Source: CBDFGN01 sp965247065 (GTDB taxonomy: Bacteria > Bacteroidota > Bacteroidia > Cytophagales > Cyclobacteriaceae). Taken from it: a stretch of 64,000 bases of DNA. Under the pieces are notes generated by a model. The model searched no databases, was not told the origin of the DNA, and worked only from the letters and a program-made list of their open reading frames with translations. The number at the start of each line of letters is the position of its first letter. Within the stretch, counting starts at the first letter, position 1. This document shows positions 1-9,026 of this stretch, in pieces. The stretch lies in NCBI GenBank assembly GCA_965247065.1, contig CBDFGN010000006.1:1860001-1924000 (forward strand), read 5' to 3'. Made by a program: the position numbers and the translations under genes.

Positions 1-1106
1 ACTGCAACCTTCTCACGGTTAGCGTAACTGGATTTATTTGTTTCCATCACCAAGTCAGGATCTATTTCAGGAAACTTGAAAATCAATCTCTCACAAACGG
101 GTTGGAAAGTACTGGTCATTAACGTGAAGTGGGAAATCCCTTCGCCTAATGACTTTTTGGGCACGATGAACTGTCCAGATCCTTGGGTCAATCTTTGTTC
201 TTCTATAACCTTCAGAGAGCCCCTGGTATGAACAATCAGATAAACGGATTGGTCGGGTTGACCCTTGGAGCCAACCGAAATACGAAAAGACCCTTCCTCA
301 GGCGCAACGGTTATAACATAGCCTGCGGCCTTTGGCTGAGGAATATCCGCAGTTTGAGGTTCACCTTGATCATTTGTTATCACGGCACGATAAGCTTGGC
401 CCGTTTCAGGTAACAAAAAGAACGAGCTCAGCCCGCGTTCTGATGTGACAAATTCTGCTACCTTGATCTGGTTATTATCATATACCGTACCTGTCACCGG
501 TTTGCCAGAACCATCTGACCCAGTTACTTTAATGGCCATCCTACTCCTGATCCCGTAAACCAGTTGGCCTCCCTCAGCAAAGAATTCAATGGTTAAAGTC
601 TCATCACTTATGGCAGAGGATTCCAGCTTTTCTGGAGCTGAAGCGTTAATAATCTTAATGCCTTTTTGAAACACGAAGTCCTCGTCAAAATTCCGCATCC
701 AGCTGGTATAAGCCCGTAGGGTATATTGACCGGTCACCAGTCGTGGACCTATGAATATTTGACCTTTCCCAATTCCCCCCTTCAGTCGTATTCTGGTTTG
801 CTCTATTGGTTCTCCCTCATCGTCTATTACCTCTATATTAAGGACTTTGGTTAACGCTGATAACCGATGGGTAGAGCCATCAACACAATAAGCTTTAAAC
901 CATATGGTTTCTCCAGTTAAGTAAATCGACTTATCGGTGTGCACATATATTTTCTCCTGAAGCCTGGAAGTGACTATACTCTGGAAATTATCCGTGATCT
1001 TAGAAAACGAATTAGCAGGATCCTGAGCTAAATGGATGTTTGGATGTCCACAACAAAGTACTGCCGCTATTACGACTTTTAGACCTTTTCTGACCTCCTT
1101 AATCAT
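1..1106 (-). CDS. MG2-domain (alpha-2-macroglobulin-like) protein, 3' part missing
   Basis: The frame is open to the window edge, so only about 368 N-terminal codons are present. The ATG at 1106 overlaps the end of the DUF4249 gene by 8 bases, and a strong AAGGAGG lies just inside the new gene. Residues 9-20 are hydrophobic (signal sequence), followed by a mature start near LAQDP. Residues about 55-72 read HTDKSIYLTGETIWFK, the hallmark of the MG2 macroglobulin-like domain found in Bacteroidota surface proteins. Such proteins often carry a TonB plug-like domain further on, which would lie outside the window. It is the last visible gene of an operon with a TonB receptor and DUF4249, so a role at the outer membrane is inferred; the substrate is unknown. 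Confidence 0.8.
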   Translation of the reverse strand, partial: MIKEVRKGLKVVIAAVLCCGHPNIHLAQDPANSFSKITDNFQSIVTSRLQEKIYVHTDKSIYLTGETIWFKAYCVDGSTHRLSALTKVLNIEVIDDEGEPIEQTRIRLKGGIGKGQIFIGPRLVTGQYTLRAYTSWMRNFDEDFVFQKGIKIINASAPEKLESSAISDETLTIEFFAEGGQLVYGIRSRMAIKVTGSDGSGKPVTGTVYDNNQIKVAEFVTSERGLSSFFLLPETGQAYRAVITNDQGEPQTADIPQPKAAGYVITVAPEEGSFRISVGSKGQPDQSVYLIVHTRGSLKVIEEQRLTQGSGQFIVPKKSLGEGISHFTLMTSTFQPVCERLIFKFPEIDPDLVMETNKSSYANREKVA

Positions 1107-2274
1107 CCCAGAAATCCGGTCTTTCGGTTTTACCACCTTTGAAAACACAATCAGAGCAATTGGGATTAGTCAATAAATATCCGATAATCCCTGGCCCGAA
1201 TGCTGGACGTAAGAAATCATAGAATATCGCTCCGGCGTCCAATCTCTGGAAAACGCGAGGGTCATGGTTACGGCCTCGTAGCACCGTATCGAGAGAACAT
1301 TTAGGTCTTCTCCTCAACTCCGGGAGTACGTCCGAGGACTTTACAAAAACTCGTTTTTCTGAAACACCCGAAGCCCAGAAATAGCCCAGAACGGTTTCCT
1401 CCGGATTAGTTAAATTTTGGATATTTCCTAACACCCTGGCGGGCTGTTTGTCGAACAATTCAGCTGACCTATCGTTAGACTCCCCAAGATTCCTCCAAAA
1501 ACTATATTCCTCTTCTTCCAAGGCATATTGTTTTATCAATAGACTATACCGTCTGGTGAATCTTTCAACGTTGTTGGTTACAAAAAGCAATGGATGCTCC
1601 GAGACCACATTACTCCCTAAACCCTCTGTGCTTAACACATCAATAGTTCTTGGGGAAAGATCAAACCAGCACAGGTTGCGAGTTTCCTCAAGTCGCTTAA
1701 CCATATCATTGCCAAGATATTCCCAAAAGGTTGAGTGATTGACGGACACTTCCCAAGTTTCATCCCAAACCCACCGGTAGAAGTTAACATCCTCCTCACT
1801 ACCATGGGTATCGACAAAAAACTGTACTCCGGCTATTGGTACCTCTGGGTCGGTGGTCTCCTGGTCCTCCAATCGCCAGTAGACACTGTCAATTGGAGGG
1901 GATCGTCTCATCCTTACCCAGGAAGAAACGTATTGATTCTCACTAATAGTAAAAGAGAGCCTATACCGCTGCCCGACGTTTCCGCGAATACCATCGCTGA
2001 CATAGACTCCAGTGGAAGTCTCAATTAAGGGTGCAACCAAACCATTTTCCTCTCCAAGGGTCATGAAAGCTCCTGAGACGGGGATGTCCTCCCCGGAAGA
2101 GATTTCAAAGCTTCTTGAAAGCCGCACTGTGTACGGACCTTCCGCATCGGTTATGGATCCTTCCACTACCAATAAACTGGAAGAGGTTTCTGGAAAACCG
2201 GGCGAAAACGGTTCTACACATCCACTGATGAGAATACTAACCAGGATTGGTATTCGAAAACCCATTCTGGTCAT
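1099..2274 (-). CDS. DUF4249-family lipoprotein
   Basis: This 391-residue protein starts with a lipoprotein signal ending in ISGC (Cys about 19) followed by EPFSPGFPETSSSLLVVEG, the typical opening of DUF4249 proteins. The body contains repeated beta-rich segments such as YRLSF and a cysteine-containing tail (CSDC near the end). The ATG overlaps the stop of the TonB receptor by 4 bases (ATGA), which indicates translational coupling. DUF4249 proteins are regularly encoded directly after STN/carboxypeptidase-regulatory TonB receptors in Bacteroidota and are thought to be surface or periplasmic partners of them. The function is not established. The family call is from the N-terminal pattern and the gene order. 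Confidence 0.8.
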   Translation of the reverse strand: MTRMGFRIPILVSILISGCVEPFSPGFPETSSSLLVVEGSITDAEGPYTVRLSRSFEISSGEDIPVSGAFMTLGEENGLVAPLIETSTGVYVSDGIRGNVGQRYRLSFTISENQYVSSWVRMRRSPPIDSVYWRLEDQETTDPEVPIAGVQFFVDTHGSEEDVNFYRWVWDETWEVSVNHSTFWEYLGNDMVKRLEETRNLCWFDLSPRTIDVLSTEGLGSNVVSEHPLLFVTNNVERFTRRYSLLIKQYALEEEEYSFWRNLGESNDRSAELFDKQPARVLGNIQNLTNPEETVLGYFWASGVSEKRVFVKSSDVLPELRRRPKCSLDTVLRGRNHDPRVFQRLDAGAIFYDFLRPAFGPGIIGYLLTNPNCSDCVFKGGKTERPDFWDD

Positions 2275-5054
2275 CGGAACTGGAAGTTATAGGTGATGGT
2301 TGGGATGGGTTGACTAAATACCGATAACTTAAAACCCTTTATTTCAGCGTTTTGGGTTTTGAAGAACACTGAATAGGCGTTATCTCTACCAGTCAAATTG
2401 TATATTGACAATGACCACGATCCATGAACCCGTTTATGGACTCTATGGTTTCCCTCCAAATTGACTGCCAAATCGACCCTGAAGTAATCCGGGATCCGGA
2501 ATTCATTCCTGTTGGTATAAAACACCAGGGGCTGTCCATTAAATTGATATTCGGTTTGCGGTATGGTTGAAGGTCTACCTGAATTATAAGTAACGTTGAG
2601 GGACGTGCTGATCCTTCGATTGAACTTATAATTTGAAACCAGTACAAGAACGTGGGGCCTGTCAAAATTTGATGGAAAGAACTCTCCAGAATTGATCCGC
2701 TCGCTGGGATAAGTCCCTTTGGCTCTTACCAATGACCTGGAGTAGGTGTAACTTAGCCAGCCGTTGAATTTTCCGGTCTTTTTCTTAATCAGAAATTCCA
2801 ACCCGTAAGCTTTGAGTAAAGAATTAATTACCTCGGTTTCCAGAACCTCATTCAACAACAAACTAGCGCCGTCCTTATACTCAAGAACATTTTTTACGCG
2901 CTTATAATAACCTTCCACGGAAGCCTCGATCCCAGTGCCGAAGAACCTCTTATAAATACCTGCTGAAACCTGATCTCCTACCTGGGGCTTGATATGTGGG
3001 CTGCTGAGTCGCCAAGTATCGGTCGGGGATACCGAAACGGTGTTGGAAAGCACATGGATGAACTGTTGGGTGCGGTCGTAGCTGAACTTAACCGACACAT
3101 CTGCAGACAATTTGTATCGGGTCGAAAACCGGAGTTCGGGTCCTCCGTAAGTTTTGATTGGCTCACCGCTCTTATAGGAAATGGTATCCAGTATTGAGAC
3201 AATCTCCTTAGGTCCTTCCGGGTTGTAGACAAACGATTCGGCCGGACCCAGGGATGTAAACATTGACAATCGCAGTCCTGCGTAAAAGCTCAATCTGCTG
3301 TTCATCTCGAATTCGTTCCCGGCGTATATTGCTGTTTCCACTCCACTTTCGGTCGCGAGGGAGACCTTGTCGACCAGGGAAGCGGCGCCAAGGGGCCTCT
3401 TTTCCCCAGGATGCAGATTGTACCAGGTTGAACTTAGGCCAAAGCTCATTCTATTTCTGGCGTTTGGGAAGTAGTTGAAATTGGTTTTTAGACTGGTATC
3501 ATTGATGGAATAGTCCATCTCAAATCCACTAATTCCTTCTTCGCCTCCGGTCAGGTTGTAGGTATAGTTGGCATAGGCAATTGATGTGATAGCGTAAAGC
3601 TGGTTGCTAAAGGTATGCCTCCATTGAAGGGCCAGATTGGAATTAAAGTAACGGTAGATGGTGTCTGAGTTTAGCTGAAATCGGTCCCGGCTGTGATAAC
3701 CTGCCAGTATCAAGGTGTTCTTGGGATCAATTTGAAAGTTAAACCGAGCCGTCAGATCCGAAAATGAAGCGTTGCTATTCCTGAGGGCTGGATCGTCCAG
3801 CAGTGAAAGAATCCAGTCCGAATAGGTACTTCGAACTCCGATTATGAACGAACTGGTATCTTGCTTAATGGGGCCTTCAACGGTTACTTTCGCGGTGGCA
3901 GGACTGATTCCCCCTTTGGCAGAGAATTTCTTCTTATTACCTTCTCTCAGTGCAACGTCAAATACCGACGATACTCGTCCTCCGTAGCGAGCCCGCATTC
4001 CACTTTTGTACAAATTGGCATTTGAGATCACATCCGGATTAAAAACGGAAAAAAATCCAAATAGATGGTTGGTATTATAAACGGGAACATCATTTAGCAA
4101 AATTAGGTTTTGGTCTATACCCCCGCCCCTGACATTAAACCCACTGGCACCCTCACCCACAGTTTGTACTCCCGGAAGCATCAGGGCGATCTTCATAATA
4201 TCCGCCTCCCCAAACATTGTCGGGATATCTTTAATGTTCTGCATATTCAGGCTAGCCACCCCGGTTTGAAGATTGTCCACGTTGTCCCGCTCTGCAGACA
4301 CGATCACCTCTTTCAAGGCAACGATCTCGTCTTTCAATCCCAAATTGAGAATGCCGTCTCCATACAACACCACCTGACGTTTAGTTGCTTTCATTCCTAT
4401 AGAATTGAAGTGGATCTCATGAGTTCCCTTAGAAAGAGTGATTGAATAATAACCATACTGATCAGCTACCACTCCCATCACCGGATCCTTGATAGAAACG
4501 GTTGCACCAATCATCGGCTCTCCGGTATCGGCTACTTTCAGGTAACCCGCTATTGTAGCAGTATTGCCTTTATTCCTATCCGAAATATCACCGATCTCGA
4601 TAATGATCTGTTCTATTTCATCTATTTCATCCTCTTCGAAAATCCCACTTTGATCAAAAAGGACTGAAAAGTTTTCTTGGGCATTGTTTATGGAAGAATC
4701 GAGGCCATCAACTTTTGGGCTAATGTTAATTCCGGAGGTTACAATAACTTTGCCATTGCTGTGACTGAAGAATGAAAGGCCAGTACTTTCCGACATTTCA
4801 TCTAAAAATAGCTGAAGCGAAACATCGCTTAGATTAATGCTTACCGAAAGGCTATCCCAATCCGACAGATAATAGAATTGATAAGGATATTTCGATTCAA
4901 TATCTAAAATGACGTCCTTTAATGGGAGATTAGAGTAATCACCGCTAATTAGAATCTCCTTATCTTGAGCGTAAATGCATACTATTTGCCAAAAGCAAAA
5001 AATAGGAAATAGGAGGGCGGATTTAAGGGAATAGAATTTTCTAAAGCGATTCAT
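2271..5054 (-). CDS. TonB-dependent receptor with STN and carboxypeptidase-regulatory-like domains
   Basis: 927 residues. Residues 1-30 form a Sec signal (VCIYAQ cleavage region). About 34-105 match an STN (secretin/TonB short N-terminal) domain (LPLKDVILDIESKYPYQFYY). About 164-245 are a CarboxypepD_reg-like beta-sandwich (GEPMIGATVSIKD, GYYSITL). Then follow a TonB plug (MPGVQTVGEGASGFNVRGG, NLILLNDVPVYN) and a 22-strand barrel ending in the aromatic FQFR. It imports an unknown ligand through the outer membrane using TonB energy. The upstream gene overlaps it by 14 bases, and DUF4249 follows with a 4-base overlap. An STN domain can signal to a FecR-type anti-sigma factor, but no sigma/FecR pair is visible here. 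Confidence 0.93.
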   Translation of the reverse strand: MNRFRKFYSLKSALLFPIFCFWQIVCIYAQDKEILISGDYSNLPLKDVILDIESKYPYQFYYLSDWDSLSVSINLSDVSLQLFLDEMSESTGLSFFSHSNGKVIVTSGINISPKVDGLDSSINNAQENFSVLFDQSGIFEEDEIDEIEQIIIEIGDISDRNKGNTATIAGYLKVADTGEPMIGATVSIKDPVMGVVADQYGYYSITLSKGTHEIHFNSIGMKATKRQVVLYGDGILNLGLKDEIVALKEVIVSAERDNVDNLQTGVASLNMQNIKDIPTMFGEADIMKIALMLPGVQTVGEGASGFNVRGGGIDQNLILLNDVPVYNTNHLFGFFSVFNPDVISNANLYKSGMRARYGGRVSSVFDVALREGNKKKFSAKGGISPATAKVTVEGPIKQDTSSFIIGVRSTYSDWILSLLDDPALRNSNASFSDLTARFNFQIDPKNTLILAGYHSRDRFQLNSDTIYRYFNSNLALQWRHTFSNQLYAITSIAYANYTYNLTGGEEGISGFEMDYSINDTSLKTNFNYFPNARNRMSFGLSSTWYNLHPGEKRPLGAASLVDKVSLATESGVETAIYAGNEFEMNSRLSFYAGLRLSMFTSLGPAESFVYNPEGPKEIVSILDTISYKSGEPIKTYGGPELRFSTRYKLSADVSVKFSYDRTQQFIHVLSNTVSVSPTDTWRLSSPHIKPQVGDQVSAGIYKRFFGTGIEASVEGYYKRVKNVLEYKDGASLLLNEVLETEVINSLLKAYGLEFLIKKKTGKFNGWLSYTYSRSLVRAKGTYPSERINSGEFFPSNFDRPHVLVLVSNYKFNRRISTSLNVTYNSGRPSTIPQTEYQFNGQPLVFYTNRNEFRIPDYFRVDLAVNLEGNHRVHKRVHGSWSLSIYNLTGRDNAYSVFFKTQNAEIKGFKLSVFSQPIPTITYNFQFR

Positions 5055-5799
5055 AGAAGGTCAAAGCCTCAATCAGTGTTTCCTCAAATTTGTCCTTACT
5101 GAATTTCAATTTACCATTTCTGACAAAGGACTTTAATTGCGGATCATCATCGAAGGCTGCTAGTAGATCCTTTTTTCCAGCTAGTTTAAACGTCCCGCGG
5201 TTGTTCACTACATAATAGGTATCAAACGATGTAAAAGAATAGGCTGCGTTAGTTGAAATTCCTCCACTGCCCTTCTGTTTTTGTCTTTTGATAAGGAGTC
5301 TGGATTTTACTCCACTGAGCGCCGACTGATAAATCCCCGGTGCCAAGATGCTATCCCTATAGTTGATAAACTCCAGGCCATCGAGATTAAATGAGCTCAC
5401 TTTTTTAATATCGAGGCTGATGATTTTTGGAATTCCGAACTTGGAGATTGATTTTATAACTACTAATTGTCTGTAAATATCATATTGAATGGCAATGGCT
5501 TTAAATACAATTTCATCATAGACCAACTCCCCGGTCATCAAATATTCACCCCTATGGTACTGATTCCCTTCGATCAAGGGGTAGTTCAAGGCATAAATTC
5601 TCCCAGAAAGAACGTTGGCAACACCATAATCCCCGTAGATCTCTTCTGGGGTTCTGTGGGTTGGTCTGGGAGACTCCAAGGTCGAAGCCTGGGCCTGACT
5701 GTACGCTCTAGTGGCTCCTGCCAAGTTGATGAGCAGAAGAAACACCCATATCCTTATATCAACACGGAAACAGGAGATCCCTAATGGAGAAAATCGCAT
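5041..5799 (-). CDS. Exported protein of unknown function heading the TonB receptor operon
   Basis: 252 residues with a long N-terminal region and a hydrophobic stretch at about 16-32 (IWVFLLLINLAGATRAYSQA) that looks like a Sec signal with the cut after YSQA. The rest is soluble, with alternating beta strands (GELVYDEIVFKAIAIQYD) and a lysine-rich C-terminal part (GKLKFSKDKFEETLIEAL). I do not recognise a named domain. It is the first gene of a four-gene operon with 14-, 4- and 8-base overlaps, so it most likely works in the periplasm with the STN TonB receptor. Proteins of similar size occur at the head of such operons in other Bacteroidota, which makes it a real gene. Confidence 0.75.
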   Translation of the reverse strand: MRFSPLGISCFRVDIRIWVFLLLINLAGATRAYSQAQASTLESPRPTHRTPEEIYGDYGVANVLSGRIYALNYPLIEGNQYHRGEYLMTGELVYDEIVFKAIAIQYDIYRQLVVIKSISKFGIPKIISLDIKKVSSFNLDGLEFINYRDSILAPGIYQSALSGVKSRLLIKRQKQKGSGGISTNAAYSFTSFDTYYVVNNRGTFKLAGKKDLLAAFDDDPQLKSFVRNGKLKFSKDKFEETLIEALTFYESL

Positions 5800-6088
5800 A
5801 GACTCAGCAACTAACTTTATTTAAAGGATGCATTTATCTTTTAGGTAAACCCAAATTGTTATTTTCAACGAAAGGCCTCATTTATACAACCAACGTCGCG
5901 TAGTCTTTACCTCTAGCCATCGTATCGGTTTACCGAACATACCCGCCATAGTAACCCATTTAAGCAGCAGATAGTTTGAGAATAGCTATTTGGCCCAATT
6001 TATTATCCTCTCTTACACTCCGGCTGACTGGCAATTTATACCCAATTCGCTTGAAAACCGCCAATGTCTACTCGATTTTTCTCCTAGA

Positions 6089-7732
6089 TTAGTACAAATT
6101 GGTCACCCCCATTTCCCAGACTTTTGCACTCACCACACTAATGGCATCATCCCCGCTAAATAACACTACCCGATCACTTTCTGGCAGTTCTGGATAAACC
6201 ACCTGTGTTACACACTGGCGGCCGTTTGCAAAGACCTCTATGATCGATCTGTCAATAAAGATGTCCAGCTTGAGAGTTTCTCCCTCTTTCAATTCAAAGG
6301 GTGCTCGTTGCTCGGATACATCTTCGGTAAATCCCTCTAATTGCGGCTCAAACATCGTATTTGGCAGCATCTTTACCTGTCCGTTTCCGCTTGACGCCGA
6401 CTGGGCGAAGTCAATCACCAGCTCCTTTGTTGACGGATCATATTTAATAACTGTCTGTTCCGTTCCATCAGGTGAACTGAAAACCCTAACTCCATAGGGT
6501 GAAGAACCCCCGGTCATTTCAACCTGTATTTCCAAAGAGTTGCCTCTAGTTGCCAGCTCTTGATCACTATTGGGGTCGAGAGAAAAGTTGTTATCTTCGC
6601 TTCCGGAATATCGGAGCGCCGTGACTTCCTCGGGTGGATTGATAAGGACATCACCCTCCTCGGACAGTGATATTACCCGGGGCAAGCTCATAATTCCTGA
6701 CCATCCATGCTGAGGAAAGATTTTGGGGTCTTCAATCTCCTCATCGAACAGTGGCACCCATCTGAGAAGTGCGGGTTTACGCTCAAGCACCCAGCCCCAT
6801 ATAATATTCCTTCCCCTATCATCAACCAACTGCTCAGGAGCAAAAAAGGTACCCCCCGGCCAATTCATCCGGGCATGCGTCTCTATGTCAAATTTCCCAT
6901 TCTCGAATTTTCCCAAGTAGTACTGTGTTCCGAGGTTGTGACTTATGAACAACAACATATGCCTATTTCCGATTGCAAAGAAATCAGGACAAGAAAGGTC
7001 CTCGAAATCCAGGCGCTTTCGATCGTTCTGGTCAATTAGGTTTCCAAGGTACTCCCAATCGTACATGTCCTTTGACCTGAAATACCCTGCCACATCACCT
7101 CCCGAGATTTGGTAGTAATAATCGGTTTCTTTGTCATACCAACCTTCGGGATCCCAGGCTCTGTATTTACCATAGTCAGGATCTCCTTCTTCAGGAGTTT
7201 TTGAAACCGGATTCCCGTCAAACTTTTTCCATATGCGAAGATCTTCATCAGTAGAATAGGCGACCAGATTTGACGCAGAACCCTCACCGTGATACATAAT
7301 GTGTGGAACTCCTTCCCGGGAAAGAAAGGCCCCACCGCTGTAGATGCCCTTTTCAATGTCACCCTCTTTCACATCCAGCATGTCCGGATATAAAGTCCAA
7401 TGAAAGAGGTCCGTACTTACAGCGTGTCCCCAGAAGTGTTCCCTTTTATTATTCCCCAGGTACTGGTAAATGAATCCCAGGTGATACTTGCCATTCCAGA
7501 AAATCGCCCCGTTTGGGTCAAAAGGATAGGCTCTACCCTCGGGGGCCACAAAATGATAAGCTGGCCGGTGCGGATCTGACATAATCCGGGCTCTCAATTC
7601 TCGAGCCTGGTTGATTTGATCTTTGATGCTCGTTTCCTCCTTTTCGGTATCGGCTGATTGAGGATTGCAACTCAAAAGAATGAAAGAAATAGTTGCAGTT
7701 GACAAAAGGGTAAGGTTCCACATATTCTTCAC
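6089..7732 (-). CDS. GH32 family lipoprotein, divergent active site
   Basis: 547 residues, lipoprotein signal ending LLSC (Cys 22). A five-bladed GH32 propeller spans about 55-380 and a C-terminal beta-sandwich about 395-545 (IFIDRSIIEVFANGRQ is the classic GH32C motif). The nucleophile motif is FDPNG (Asp72). The usual RDP is WDP (Asp194) and the usual ECP is replaced by EDLSCPDF (Glu244, Asp245, Cys248), so the normal acid/base Glu directly before Cys is Ser. It would cleave a fructan or a related beta-fructoside at the cell surface or in the periplasm, but the altered acid/base position leaves specificity, or even activity, open. It is divergent from the broken sensor-like gene at 7976. 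Confidence 0.9.
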   Translation of the reverse strand: MKNMWNLTLLSTATISFILLSCNPQSADTEKEETSIKDQINQARELRARIMSDPHRPAYHFVAPEGRAYPFDPNGAIFWNGKYHLGFIYQYLGNNKREHFWGHAVSTDLFHWTLYPDMLDVKEGDIEKGIYSGGAFLSREGVPHIMYHGEGSASNLVAYSTDEDLRIWKKFDGNPVSKTPEEGDPDYGKYRAWDPEGWYDKETDYYYQISGGDVAGYFRSKDMYDWEYLGNLIDQNDRKRLDFEDLSCPDFFAIGNRHMLLFISHNLGTQYYLGKFENGKFDIETHARMNWPGGTFFAPEQLVDDRGRNIIWGWVLERKPALLRWVPLFDEEIEDPKIFPQHGWSGIMSLPRVISLSEEGDVLINPPEEVTALRYSGSEDNNFSLDPNSDQELATRGNSLEIQVEMTGGSSPYGVRVFSSPDGTEQTVIKYDPSTKELVIDFAQSASSGNGQVKMLPNTMFEPQLEGFTEDVSEQRAPFELKEGETLKLDIFIDRSIIEVFANGRQCVTQVVYPELPESDRVVLFSGDDAISVVSAKVWEMGVTNLY

Positions 7733-7975
7733 GTTTTAGGGTTATGACTTGATCGATTCCTTTTGCCAGCAGCCGCTAGCCATTTTGGAGCTTCAATCTA
7801 CCTGGCAAAGTGATCCTTGGTGGTATTTTTGGTATGGTCAGTGAAACTAACGATCAATTGCTGAAATATCGATGTAAATTTTGTAATTATTAGTAAATAC
7901 CTGCTTGAAAAACTAGTGGAGGGGTAATAGTAGTGCCGGCTAGAATCGGTTGATTGAAGCCAAAACTCTCTGACC

Positions 7976-8951
7976 ATGAAATATTCAGTATTCCTGATTG
8001 CTTTCCTATTTCCTTTCCTGCAATTAACCTGATCGGGATTCTCCCAGAAATTGAAAATTGGATTTTCTCAGTGCACCACCGGGGATGCTTGGCGAAAAAC
8101 TATGAATGACGAAATGCTAAAGGAGATAGGATTCCATAGTGCCTATGACATGGAGGTAATAATAAAGGATGCCTTTAACGACAATAATCAACAAATCCTG
8201 GACATCCAGGAATTGTTGGACGAGGGAATTGACATTTTGATTGTATCTCCCTATGAAGCGGAACCTCTAACTGCAGTGGTTGAGGAAGTGTATAACCTGG
8301 GTATTCCGGTGATAGTCGTTGACAGAAGAATCAGTTCGGAAAAATTCACAGCCCGGCGATAATTTCGGCATTGGCAAGGGTGCTGCCCGGTTCGCCGCCC
8401 GAACTATCAAACGAGAAAGGCAAAATATTGGAAATTACCGGGCTGGTGGGTTCTACGCCGGACATTGAACGAAGTCTGGGCTTTTATAATGGTTTATTGG
8501 ATTACCCGGACTTTGAGGTGGCTAAATCCATTGAAGGGGCCAGGATGCAAACACCAGCTCAACAGCTTACCGACAACCTGTTTAATGAAACGACCGATTT
8601 TGATTTGATATCCTACGGGCGGGGAACAGGCGATCGAATTGGTCCGTTCAGATTTTGGAGAATCACCCATTCTCGAAAATCAATCATCTCAAAACCATAA
8701 AGATTGATTATCACAATGCCAGAACCATAAAACTTCAGGCAGAACAAATCATCAGGCAACAAGTGCGAATCGATAAGCTTAGGGAGCAAACCGGTGAATT
8801 GCTCCAGCTGGACGACAACAAGAGCACTGTCAGGATCCTTTCCATTGTAATCGCGGTACTGGTGGCAACGATCGCATTCATCGTTATCTATTTCCTGCGT
8901 CAAAAGAACAAGGACGGTCGAGTTAGGCTAAGGAAAGAAGCCTCTCCGTAA
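7976..8951 (+). pseudogene. Broken copy of the periplasmic-binding-protein/TM protein encoded at 14782
   Basis: The frame opens like the intact gene at 14782 (both begin MKYS) but has a TGA at 8030-8032 inside the signal sequence. It resumes as LKIGFSQCTTGDAW, then loses about 8 bases near 8355 (frameshift after KFTA), continues as ILEITGLVGSTPDIERSLGF, and lacks about 55 codons at the join near 8610 (FDLI joined to a YPTGG segment). The last part (KLQAEQIIRQQ coiled coil, then a membrane helix at about 8845-8905) is intact to the stop at 8951. Three separate lesions make function very unlikely. Like the intact paralogue it stops soon after the membrane helix, so neither copy has a kinase domain. 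Confidence 0.88.
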
Positions 8952-9026
8952 TTCCTGGTGGGCGGCAAATGTCGAAGCCAAGGCTGAATGTTAATTGTGG
9001 GATCATTCCATCATTCCGGCACCACA

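Noticed and set aside
1448..2296. Plus-strand frames over the DUF4249 gene
   Set aside because: They have no signal or domain and lie opposite a clear gene; they are shadow frames.
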